A stretch of 64,000 nucleotides of DNA from Arthrobacter sp. SLBN-122 (GTDB lineage: Bacteria; Actinomycetota; Actinomycetes; Actinomycetales; Micrococcaceae): the NCBI RefSeq assembly GCF_006715165.1, contig NZ_VFMS01000001.1:434001-498000 (forward strand), written 5' to 3'. Positions 45,432-53,600 of the stretch are shown piece after piece. A program made the translations under genes and the position numbers. How positions within the stretch are numbered: the stretch's first letter is position 1; the number at the start of each line of letters is the position of its first letter. The notes beneath the pieces are model-generated. The model saw nothing but the letters and a program-made list of their open reading frames with translations, was not told the origin of the DNA and ran no database searches.

Positions 45432-45848
45432 ATGCCCAAAGTACGTGACATCATGACCGGCGGTGTTGAATGCATCGGGGAAAACGAAACGCTGGAGGCC
45501 GCCGCCCGGAAGATGAAGGAGCTGGACGTTGGAGCCCTGCCAATCTGCGGTGAGGACAACCGCCTCAAGGGCATGGTCACTGACCGCGACATCGTCATCA
45601 AGTGCTTCGCCGAGGGTGGTGACCCGCGCACGGCAAAGGCCGGCGACTTTGGTCAAGGCAAGCCTGTGACCGTGGGAGCGGATGACTCAATCGAGGAAGC
45701 CATCAGGACCATGCAGGATCACCAGGTGCGCCGGCTGCCGGTTATCGACGGTCATGATCTGGTCGGCATCCTCACCCAGGCAGATGTCGCCAGGAACTAC
45801 CCGGAGGACCGGGTTGGGGAACTCGTCGAACTCATCTCGTTCTACTAA
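45432..45848 (+). CDS. CBS-domain protein, Hrp1-like
   Basis: 138 residues made of one CBS pair: VRDIMTGGVECIGENETLEA with GALPICGEDNRLKGMVTDRDI, then GKPVTVGADDSIEEAIRTMQ with RRLPVIDGHDLVGILTQADVA. It resembles mycobacterial hypoxic response protein 1 (Rv2626c). CBS pairs often bind adenine nucleotides; the role of Hrp1 is unsettled. The ATG at 45432 has AAGGAG seven bases away; the frame is open from 45345. Confidence 0.9.
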   Translation: MPKVRDIMTGGVECIGENETLEAAARKMKELDVGALPICGEDNRLKGMVTDRDIVIKCFAEGGDPRTAKAGDFGQGKPVTVGADDSIEEAIRTMQDHQVRRLPVIDGHDLVGILTQADVARNYPEDRVGELVELISFY

Positions 45849-45899
45849 GCCCCGCGGAGCGCAGCTGCAACCACGCAAACTGCCGCAGCCCGCAAACCG

Positions 45900-45972
45900 T
45901 GGAGCTAAGGAGATTCGAACTCCTGACCTCTTCGATGCGAACGAAGCGCTCTACCAACTGAGCTATAGCCCC
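45900..45972 (-). tRNA. tRNA-Ala(CGC)
   Basis: 73 bases folding as a complete cloverleaf: 7-bp acceptor (one G-T pair), D arm GCTC/GAGC, anticodon stem CTTCG/CGAAG with loop TTCGCAT giving anticodon CGC, T arm AGGAG/CTCCT with TTCGAAT, discriminator A. CCA is not encoded. It reads GCG codons. Confidence 0.95.
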
Positions 45973-46101
45973 GGAAGCGGCTGAACCCTGCATTGTGAGC
46001 CAGGGTGCCTAACCGGTGTCCCTAGGCTACAAATTTTCCCGGCCCAATGCCAATTGACACACTGATCAGCCGCGCGGAAGCTGCGGGCCGCCGTCGGGCC
46101 T

Positions 46102-47049
46102 CTATGCGCGGCGGCGCTGAAGAACGTCGTCGAGGTTGCTCAGCGCGCTCTGCCCCTTGGCCAGCTGCTGGTCACCCAGCTGCTCTGCTTCCGCGGCCTC
46201 TGCTGCCTGGACCCCGGCAGCCCCCTTCTTCAGGGACGGCTTGCCAACCGCCTTGGGCGCGTCAGGAAGTTCCAGCGGCTGGGGCTCAGGGCGCTTCGCC
46301 TTGGCGGCCTCCACGTAAACGGGCTTGGGGACTTCCACGGGCTCCCAGGGGGTTCCCGCCGGAGTGGCCGGAGCCGCCTGTGCAGCACTGGTGTCACCGG
46401 CAGCCACAGCGACGGCGAGGGCCGCTTCACGGAGCTCAACAGCCGTCAGCCGCTTGATTTTGGCCTCGCCTGCCTCGGCGTCGAAAAGCGGGCTCTCCGG
46501 CCTGGCCGGCGCAGCCTCAGGCTTCGGCGGAATCGCTTCACGCATCTCCGGACGGCGCGCAGGTGCACTCATGGCGGAGCGGAACGCCGCATCGACTTTT
46601 GCTTTACGGTCCCGGACGGCGAGGAAACGCAGCAACGCTACAGAACCAACGGTCAGCACCGTACATAGGAGCGGAAGGGCGGCCGTACCAATGCCGAACG
46701 CTGCCAGGACACCCGAGATGAACGCAGTCACCAGGGAGAGCAGCCCCACAAGGGCCAACGCGGTCCGCCCATAGCGGATGCGGAACTGGGCCGGAGGCGG
46801 GGTGCTGGCGGTGCCGGCACCGGATGCCGGGCTCTTCCTGGTTTCCATGGCTTTCTCCTGCTGGGCGGCGACGTTCAAGACCAGGCCGGTGGGCGGTTCC
46901 GGCCCCTCATCGGCGGGGGCGTCTGCCCGGAATTCGCCGGCGGGCTGGAACTGGTGCCTGCGGTTCCGGAGGACGTAAGGGGCAACCCAAACAATCCAGA
47001 GCGCGACGGCAACCACAAGGATCACTGAGCTGCTAAGGGGGAAGTCCAC
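46102..47049 (-). CDS. Actinobacterial membrane protein, GlpR/SepX-like
   Basis: 315 residues. One span at the N-terminus (SSSVILVVAVALWIVWVAPY then VL), a linker, two close spans (about 95-145: TALALVGLLSLVTAFISGVL and LPLLCTVLTVGSVALLRFLA), then a long charged Ala/Pro/Glu-rich cytoplasmic tail. Size, topology and position next to rimJ and galU match the Rv0996 group, named GlpR in corynebacteria and SepX in Streptomyces, which takes part in division and polar growth. The family link is by context. The in-frame GTG at 47049 is preferred over a TTG at 47055 because TACGGT sits seven bases before it. Confidence 0.7.
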   Translation of the reverse strand: MDFPLSSSVILVVAVALWIVWVAPYVLRNRRHQFQPAGEFRADAPADEGPEPPTGLVLNVAAQQEKAMETRKSPASGAGTASTPPPAQFRIRYGRTALALVGLLSLVTAFISGVLAAFGIGTAALPLLCTVLTVGSVALLRFLAVRDRKAKVDAAFRSAMSAPARRPEMREAIPPKPEAAPARPESPLFDAEAGEAKIKRLTAVELREAALAVAVAAGDTSAAQAAPATPAGTPWEPVEVPKPVYVEAAKAKRPEPQPLELPDAPKAVGKPSLKKGAAGVQAAEAAEAEQLGDQQLAKGQSALSNLDDVLQRRRA

Positions 47050-47056
47050 ACTCAAA

Positions 47057-47062
47057 ACCGTA
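47057..47062 (-). promoter_or_regulatory. -10 hexamer of the GlpR-like gene (leaderless)
   Basis: TACGGT on the minus strand, seven bases before the GTG at 47049. Confidence 0.5.
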
Positions 47063-47130
47063 TGAGCATCATGCCTGCTCAGGCCGCATTACGGGCGGTG
47101 TGTCGTCCCGCCACCGGCAAACCGTCTGAT

Positions 47131-47751
47131 TTATGACCGGCGCGAGGCCAGCCAGGGACCCAGCAGGCCCTCCGGGACTTCTTCGGCGGTGAGGGCGAAC
47201 GATCGGTGGTCCGCCCATTGGCCATTTATGTGCAGGAAGCGGGGCCGGTACCCCTCGTCCCGGAAACCCAGCTTCTCCACCACCCGCAGGCTGGGCCCGT
47301 TTTCAGGCCGGATGTTGATTTCCATCCGGTGCAGGCCAAGGGCACGGAAGCAGTGGTCGGTCACCAGCGCCACGGAGGTGGGGGCTATCCCCCGCCCTGC
47401 CCGCGCCTGGTCCACCCAGTATCCAAGGGTCGCCATCATGGCCGAACCCCAGACAATCGAGGACACGGTCAGCTGGCCCACAATGGCGGGGCTCCTGAGC
47501 CCCGGCCGCCACTCGGTAATGAGGAAGGGCAGTGCCGTGGCCTGGGCGGCCTGCGCTTTGAGCGACCGGACCATGTGCCGGTAATCCGGCAGCCCCCCGG
47601 ATGGATCGGGGTTGGAGGCCTCCCAAGGCTGCAGCCACTCGCTGTTCCGAGAGCGCACCTCCATCCATTCCTGTTTGTCGCGGTACCGGATTGGCCGCAG
47701 GACCAGATCGCCGCACTCGAGCGTGACCGGCCAGATGGGACCACTGCGCAT
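47131..47751 (-). CDS. GNAT acetyltransferase, RimJ-like
   Basis: 206 residues of the RimJ/RimL-type GNAT family. The acetyl-CoA site is in GYWVDQARAGRGIAPTSVAL and the C-terminal fold in LGLHRMEINIRPENGPSLRV then VEKLGF. It may acetylate N-termini of ribosomal or other proteins. The ATG at 47751 is four bases after the galU stop; the frame stays open to 47952 inside galU. Second gene of the galU operon. Confidence 0.9.
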   Translation of the reverse strand: MRSGPIWPVTLECGDLVLRPIRYRDKQEWMEVRSRNSEWLQPWEASNPDPSGGLPDYRHMVRSLKAQAAQATALPFLITEWRPGLRSPAIVGQLTVSSIVWGSAMMATLGYWVDQARAGRGIAPTSVALVTDHCFRALGLHRMEINIRPENGPSLRVVEKLGFRDEGYRPRFLHINGQWADHRSFALTAEEVPEGLLGPWLASRRS

Positions 47752-47755
47752 GGCG

Positions 47756-48661
47756 CTACCGGGAAAGGTCCGCGGTGAAACCCGGCAGCCATTCGCGCAG
47801 GCCCGGGCCCAGGTCGTCGCTGTCGATGGCGAGCTGTATGCAGGCCTTGAGGTAGCTGAGTTTGTCGCCCGTGTCGTAGCGCCGACCCCGGAAGACGACG
47901 CCGTACACCCCATGCCCCGCACCGTCACCGGACGCAAGTTCCTGGAGGGCATCCGTCAACTGGATCTCCCCGCCCCGCCCCGGCTCTGTGTGTTCAAGGA
48001 CCCCGAACACGGCTGGGTGCAGGACGTAGCGCCCAATCAGGGCCAGGTTGGACGGCGCTTCCTCCGGGGAAGGCTTCTCCACCAGGCGGTTGACGCGGAC
48101 GTAGTCTTCCCCGTCGATCTCCTGGATGTCGGCGCATCCGTAGGCACTGATCTGCGAGGGTTCCACTTCGATGAGGGCGACGACGGACCCTCCCGTTTTC
48201 GCCTGCACGTCGATCATGGTGCTGAGCAGTTCGTCGCGGGCGTCAATCAGGTCATCGCCCAGCAGGACGGCGAACGCTTCGTCGCCCACGTGCTGTTTTG
48301 CGCGGAGCACCGCATGGCCCAGGCCGTGGGGGTCGCCTTGCCGGACATAGTGGATGTCGCCAAGCTGGCTGGCTGCCTGGATGGACGCAAGCTTCTCCGT
48401 GTCCCCTTTGTCCTGGAGGGTGGACTCAAGGGACGGAACACGGTCAAAGTGGTCTTCCAGGGCCCGCTTGTTCCGGCCCGTAATCATCAGTACGTCGTGG
48501 AGGCCCACGTGGACAGCTTCCTCCACCACGTACTGGATGGCAGGCTTGTCAACGACGGGAAGCATTTCCTTGGGCATGGCTTTGGTGGCAGGCAGGAACC
48601 TGGTGCCCAGGCCCGCGGCGGGAATGACGGCTTTGCGGACTCTGGGGTTACTGGTGTTCAC
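47756..48661 (-). CDS. galU: UTP-glucose-1-phosphate uridylyltransferase GalU
   Basis: 301 residues. N-terminal nucleotide-binding motif AAGLGTRFLPATKAMPKEML, then DKPAIQYVVEEA and LGDDLIDA. It makes UDP-glucose for cell-surface polymers and supplies GalE. The GTG has TAGATT six bases before it. In many actinobacteria a gephyrin/MoeA-like gene (glp) sits between galU and rimJ; here it is missing and galU is followed directly by rimJ. Confidence 0.94.
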   Translation of the reverse strand: MNTSNPRVRKAVIPAAGLGTRFLPATKAMPKEMLPVVDKPAIQYVVEEAVHVGLHDVLMITGRNKRALEDHFDRVPSLESTLQDKGDTEKLASIQAASQLGDIHYVRQGDPHGLGHAVLRAKQHVGDEAFAVLLGDDLIDARDELLSTMIDVQAKTGGSVVALIEVEPSQISAYGCADIQEIDGEDYVRVNRLVEKPSPEEAPSNLALIGRYVLHPAVFGVLEHTEPGRGGEIQLTDALQELASGDGAGHGVYGVVFRGRRYDTGDKLSYLKACIQLAIDSDDLGPGLREWLPGFTADLSR

Positions 48662-48667
48662 CGGACT

Positions 48668-48673
48668 AATCTA
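48668..48673 (-). promoter_or_regulatory. -10 hexamer of galU (leaderless)
   Basis: TAGATT on the minus strand, six bases before the galU GTG. Confidence 0.55.
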
Positions 48674-48768
48674 ACGTCAGTCAAGCATTTCAGTAACCAC
48701 CGGCGCGGCAGGCCCGCATGCGGGGCTTGAAAAGTCCCCGGAACACCGGCCAATGCAGGAAGGACACC

Positions 48769-49389
48769 ATGCTGCAGGAGACCGACGCGGTCAAGGACGA
48801 CATCAGGGCGGCGCACCGGCGTCGACGGGCAGCCCTTACGCCGGCGCAGCTGGAAGCGGCGGGGGCGGCGCTGGCTGCCCATGGGAAAGAATGGGCAAGG
48901 ACGGTCACCGGGGATCGCCCTGGTATTGCCTGCGTGTACCTGGGCGTGGGACATGAACCGCCCACCCTGCCCCTGATTAACGCCCTGCATCACAGCGGGC
49001 ACCAAGTGCTGCTTCCCGTGTGCGAGCCCGGCCGGGAATTGAGCTGGGTGTTTTGGACACCGGACACCGGCTTCGAACGCAGCAAATATGCACCAATACT
49101 GGAACCCGCTGGGCAGCGGCACGGTCCGGACACAGCCGGCGGTGCAGCAATGCTTTTCATTCCGGCCACCGCGGTGGACCTCGCCGGCAACAGGATCGGC
49201 CAAGGCGGCGGGTACTACGACAAGTTCTTGGGGCACCTCGCCACGGCAGGGAAGGAAATTCCACTGGCCGCTGTTATCTACGACGATGAACTGCTGCCCG
49301 CCGGCCGGATTCCGGCCGAGGAGTTCGACCGGCCGGTCCCGGCCGTCCTGGCTCCGTCCGGCTACCGGCCCTTGGCGGGCAGCGCCTAA
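48769..49389 (+). CDS. ygfA: 5-formyltetrahydrofolate cyclo-ligase
   Basis: 206 residues. It converts 5-formyl-THF to 5,10-methenyl-THF with ATP. N-terminal basic helix (DDIRAAHRRRRAALTP) and the C-terminal phosphate-binding signature GNRIGQGGGYYDKFL are seen. The ATG at 48769 has GGAAGGA upstream; the frame is open from 48718. Divergent from galU and 110 bases before the Ruc-like gene, the same order as Rv0992c/Rv0991c in mycobacteria. Confidence 0.92.
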   Translation: MLQETDAVKDDIRAAHRRRRAALTPAQLEAAGAALAAHGKEWARTVTGDRPGIACVYLGVGHEPPTLPLINALHHSGHQVLLPVCEPGRELSWVFWTPDTGFERSKYAPILEPAGQRHGPDTAGGAAMLFIPATAVDLAGNRIGQGGGYYDKFLGHLATAGKEIPLAAVIYDDELLPAGRIPAEEFDRPVPAVLAPSGYRPLAGSA

Positions 49390-49413
49390 GCCCGGACCGT
49401 CCGGACGCAGTGA

Positions 49414-49419
49414 TAGAAT
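49414..49419 (+). promoter_or_regulatory. -10 hexamer of the FmdB/Ruc-like gene
   Basis: TAGAAT, directly next to (one base shared with) the CIRCE element, so HrcA would cover the start site. The leader is about 75 bases. Confidence 0.55.
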
Positions 49420-49445
49420 TAGCACTCAGGCCCTGCGACTGCTAA
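49419..49445. promoter_or_regulatory. CIRCE operator (HrcA site)
   Basis: TTAGCACTC-N9-GACTGCTAA matches the CIRCE consensus TTAGCACTC-N9-GAGTGCTAA at 17 of 18 arm positions. It is upstream of the FmdB/Ruc-like gene and overlaps its expected transcription start. Confidence 0.8.
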
Positions 49446-49499
49446 TGGTTTACCCACGGCAGCACGGGACCTCTCGTTTGCCCAAGAGGAGGAGCACCA

Positions 49500-49775
49500 G
49501 TGCCAACATATGCTTACGCCTGCAAGGATTGCGGCCACGCCTTCGACATTGTCCAGTCGTTCTCGGACAGCAGCCTGACGTCCTGCCCTGAATGCCAGGG
49601 CACGCTGCGCAAAAAGTTCAACAGCGTCGGTGTCGTCTTCAAGGGCTCGGGCTTTTACCGCACCGACTCGCGCGATTCCAAGGGCAGCTCCGTCTCTCCC
49701 GCACCGGCCGCGGCTCCGGCCACGCCTGCCGCCGCCCCCGCCGCTTCGGCGCCGGCCGCTGCTGCCGCCAGCTAA
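49500..49775 (+). CDS. FmdB-family zinc ribbon protein, Ruc-like
   Basis: 91 residues. The first 55 form a small zinc ribbon with CKDCGHAF and CPEC (four cysteines), typical of the FmdB family. The last 40 residues are disordered, mostly Ala, Pro and Ser. This matches Ruc (Rv0991c), a mycobacterial chaperone switched on by oxidation and repressed by HrcA. Supporting this, a near-perfect CIRCE lies upstream. The GTG start has AGAGGAGGAG before it. Chaperone function is inferred from homology and the CIRCE. Confidence 0.85.
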   Translation: MPTYAYACKDCGHAFDIVQSFSDSSLTSCPECQGTLRKKFNSVGVVFKGSGFYRTDSRDSKGSSVSPAPAAAPATPAAAPAASAPAAAAAS

Positions 49776-49783
49776 GCAACCAA

Positions 49784-49809
49784 GTCTTTACGACGACGGT
49801 CTTTACGAC
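49784..49809 (+). repeat. Short direct repeat after the FmdB gene
   Basis: GTCTTTACGAC occurs twice, 15 bases apart (49784-49794, 49799-49809). Meaning unknown. Confidence 0.4.
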
Positions 49810-49904
49810 CGCGGCCGGGCGCTTCCCACGCAGGTTCAAGCAGCGTCCGGCCGCCTTTGTCCACATAGCAGCCGTCCTGGCTCCCCTGCCGTGGCGGCAG
49901 CAAT

Positions 49905-49910
49905 TAGCGT
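49905..49910 (+). promoter_or_regulatory. -10 hexamer of the CpaB-like gene (leaderless)
   Basis: TAGCGT, six bases before the ATG at 49917. Confidence 0.5.
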
Positions 49911-49916
49911 GGGCGC

Positions 49917-50663
49917 ATGCCCATACTCCCCCGCCGCCGCCGTGACAGCCTCCGGTTTCCCGGGAACACCCACAGTGCCGCCAGCGCGCATCAGCTCGGG
50001 CGCCGGCCCGGAAACCGCCCACTGCATTCCCGGTTTGCCGGCTGGCTAAGCCGCAACCGGCGCCTCGCGGCGGCACTGCTTTTATGCGCAGCTGCAGCAA
50101 TCGCCGTCCAGCAGCTCACTCCTGCCCCGCTCTCCACTGTGACTGCGCTGGCCGCCGCCCGGGACCTGCCCGCCGGAACCGCTGTAACAGCGGCCGATCT
50201 GGACCGCGTCCAGGTGCCTCCCGGAATGGTAGCCGACGGCTTCCTCCGGGACGGCGCCGCAGCCACGGGCAAGCAGCTTGCGGCTCCGCTCCGGAAGGGC
50301 CAGCTCCTCACCGATGCCCAGCTGCTGGGCCCCGGGCTCCTGGCAGGGACGCCGCCCGGTTCGGCGGCGGTTCCCCTGCGCATGGCAGATGCCTCGTCCA
50401 TCCAGCTGGTCTCCCCCGGCCAGCTGGTCAACGTGGTGCTGACATCCGCCAATGGGTTCGACCAGCAGGGTCCCTCCGAAGTGTTGGCGTCGGCCGTCCC
50501 CGTGCTGTGGACCTCGAACAAGGGCGGCCAGACCGGACAATGGCTGGGCACCACAGAGACGGATGGGCTGATCGTCGTGGCAGCCACAGCGGAACAGTCA
50601 TCACGCCTAGCCGGGGCCTCAACCCAAGGCAGGCTGTTCTTCGTTCTGGTGGGGCAGCCATGA
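49917..50663 (+). CDS. CpaB-like SAF-domain protein
   Basis: 248 residues: an Arg-rich N-terminus, one membrane span (about 50-67), then a SAF domain (VTALAAARDLPAGTAVTAAD to PPGMVADGFL) and a beta-rich C-terminal domain. It resembles the Flp pilus assembly protein CpaB, but no other pilus gene is nearby, so its role may differ. The ATG has TAGCGT six bases upstream. Convergent with the helicase-like gene. Confidence 0.78.
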   Translation: MPILPRRRRDSLRFPGNTHSAASAHQLGRRPGNRPLHSRFAGWLSRNRRLAAALLLCAAAAIAVQQLTPAPLSTVTALAAARDLPAGTAVTAADLDRVQVPPGMVADGFLRDGAAATGKQLAAPLRKGQLLTDAQLLGPGLLAGTPPGSAAVPLRMADASSIQLVSPGQLVNVVLTSANGFDQQGPSEVLASAVPVLWTSNKGGQTGQWLGTTETDGLIVVAATAEQSSRLAGASTQGRLFFVLVGQP

Positions 50664-50689
50664 TCCGCGGCGCCGCTGGAATGCGGTGG

Positions 50690-53600
50690 TCAGCCCCAGT
50701 GCGGCGGCTTCTGTTCCTTCAGCCAGGTGTCGTGGTCGTCCTCGCGGTCACCCCAGCTGCGTGCGTCGTCCTCTGCCGCCTTACTGGGGAGAATCTCCCC
50801 AGTACCGCCCGACCCTGCCTTGGCGGCGGTGGGATCAGCGGGAACGGCAGCTGCTGCTCCGGTCCCGGGCTTGTCCTGGCTGTCGGTCCCGGCCTGGTTG
50901 TCGTTCCCGGTCTGGTTGTCGTTCCCGGTCTGGTCGTTTTCGTTCTGGTCGTTTTCGTTCTGGCGCATATCTTCCTCGGGCCTCTCGTTCCCAGGCCTGT
51001 CTTCTGTTGTCATCGCATCTGTTTCCCCCGGATGCTGGACCCGCCTGCCTTGGCTGCCCTCTTCCTGCCGGCGGCTTCCATCACTGTTTCGGCTTACACC
51101 AGCCTCGGATGGCAGGTAGGAGACACCGGGAGAGGGCGTCCCGTCGATTCCATGAAGCGCGTGGTTGAAGTCGTCGTCCAGGAACCCGGTGGAGGACGGA
51201 CTCCGTCCCGGGAGCACCATTTTCTCAAGGCCAAGATACCCCGCAATGCGGTCGGCGCAGGAGGATGGGTCTGTGAAAACCTCAATGGTCCACAACGGCA
51301 TGTACCGCCATCCCAGGCGTTCAAGCAGTTGCGGCCGCAGCCTGCTGCGCTCACGCACGCTCATGGTGCGGTACTGCGCGGTGCCATCGGACTCGATGGC
51401 TACGGGCCGCGGGAGGTCGATGTCGTCCTGGCCCATGGTGTTCAGGGGGTCCGCCGCGGCAACCACGTCGATGGCGCCGTCGTACTGGTGCCAGACCCTG
51501 GCGCCACGGGCCCGCAGCCTGTCCCCCAGATCGGCCACCAGCGGATCCGCTCCCAGCGCCTGTTCACTGGCCGCGGCACGGGATGCGGGCGTGCCCAGAT
51601 CTGTGTTGCCGGAAATTTCCCGGTCCAGCAGCGTGTAGAGGTCAACCGCCCCGTGCGTGAGCCGGGTCTGGTCCAGGTCCTCCGGCCGGAAGCAGGTGAG
51701 GACGTGCATGGAACGCCGCGCCCGGGTCATCGCCAGGGCAAATTTCTCCCGGCCGCCCTCGGCGGACAGCGGTCCGAAGTTGTGGAGTGCCCGGCCGTGC
51801 GGGGTCCGCCCGAAACCCGGCGAGAAAATGACGTGATCGCGGACCAGTCCCTGCGCTCGTTCCAGGTCCACCACCCGGAAGGACTCCGGGCCGGCGCCAA
51901 AGAAACCGGCCAGGCCCGGCTGGTTGGACAGCTGGAGCCTGATGGATTCACCAATCCTGGCAGCGTGCCGGAGGCTGGCGGTAACCACGGCCAGCGAGGT
52001 CCGGGGACGGAGGCGGGCGTGTTCGAAGACCAGTTCCACCACCCGGTTGACTTCGGCAACCACGGACTCGACACCCTCATGGTCGGCACTGGGAAGGCCG
52101 GTGCCGTCGGGCAGGTACTCCACCAGCAGTGACCGGTCCAGCCCCGTGGCTGACTGGCCTTCGGGCAGCCGGCGCAGGCCGCCGTCGTAAAAGTTCTTGC
52201 TCAGCTGAAGGACCAGGTCCTCATCCACTGCCCGGTACACCACGTTGAGCCGCCATACCGGAAGCACGGCGGAGAGCGCGGTGAAGGCACTCTCCACCCG
52301 CTGGTGGGCGGACTCTCCCGGCGCCAGCCGCTCCACCCCAACGGTGAAGGTCCGCGGCGTGGCAATGCGCGAATCGCCGAAGGCGATGATCTGCCGGGCA
52401 CGCGCGATCGACGGCAGGACGGCCTGCAGGGACGTCGCTTCCGCATCGAGGATCACGACGGCGTCGAAATGCTGTTCAGCCGGAAGCAGGCCCGTCATCA
52501 GGTACGGGCTCACGGACCATACCGGAACCAGTGTGCCGATCAGGTCCGGAGCCTGCGCGGTCAGGGCCGGCAGGGACACCCGTCCGTCCTTGAGCAGGCT
52601 GCGCAGCAGATCGGCCTGGCGCGGCTGGGCGGCGATGGCGGTCCGCCACCGCTCGGCCAGGTCCCACCGCAGGCGGGCGGCGCCGCTGGCGATGTGCGCG
52701 TTGTCCGCCAGCCGGTACTCCGCTTCAAGCTGCCGCAGTGCATCGCCGTCCGACATGGCCAGGTAGTCGTCACCGCTGATCATTGCCTCAAGGGCCGACT
52801 GCCACCAGGCGAGCTCCAGTTCTGCGGCTACGGACCCTTCGGGGACTTCCCGTTCGGCGAGATCGGCAAGGAGTTCGCCCAGGCCGTGTTCGCGCATGTT
52901 CTCGATGAGGAGTGTGCGTTCGGGCAGGGTCTTGAGCGTATCGCTGTCTGCCACCAAGCGCTCCAGGCGTTCCATCAGCCGCGCGTAGGGAACGGTGGAC
53001 AGCGACCCGCCGCCCTCCGTATGCTGCAGCGCCTCGCCCAACTGTGCCAGCTCCTGGTCCAGGGACCGGTACATGGCGTTCATTTCGGCCAGGCCGGAGG
53101 GAACGGCGGGGTGCCGCTGGGTGGTGGCGTACCCCGCCCACAGGGCACGCTGTTCCTGGACCAGCACCAGGGATGAGTGCAGGTCTGCGATGTGGACACC
53201 CGGGCGGACGTATTCCTTGGCTACCCGGCGCAGCCTGGAGCGCTGCATGGCCGTCAGCTCGATACCGCGCTCACGCCGCCAGGAAGAAGGGGCAGTGGCG
53301 GAAATAAGGTCCGTCACCGGCCGGTCGAAGATGTCCGGGGTGAACTTGTCCAGGCTTCCACGGACGGCGACCAGCAGTTCCAGCTGCTCGCCCCACTCGG
53401 CGAATGACTCGCCCAGGCGGATTTCGGCGTGCTCCGCAACGGCGTCCATGCGGTCCCTCAGGAGGGGAAGGCTCTTGGCGACGGAGCGGACCAGGTCCTG
53501 GGCTTCCTCGGTTTCCTTGCGCGTCAACAGCCGGGCCCCGTGCCAGGGGCTGGTGGTGGCCGCTTTGCTGAAGCTGCCCAGTTCCGCGGCGCGCTTGAGC

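Noticed and set aside
51845..51855. Further copy of the 15-base flanking motif
   Set aside because: GTCCCTGCGCT lies within the helicase-like coding sequence, lacks the TGA end and differs in the last base; chance match.
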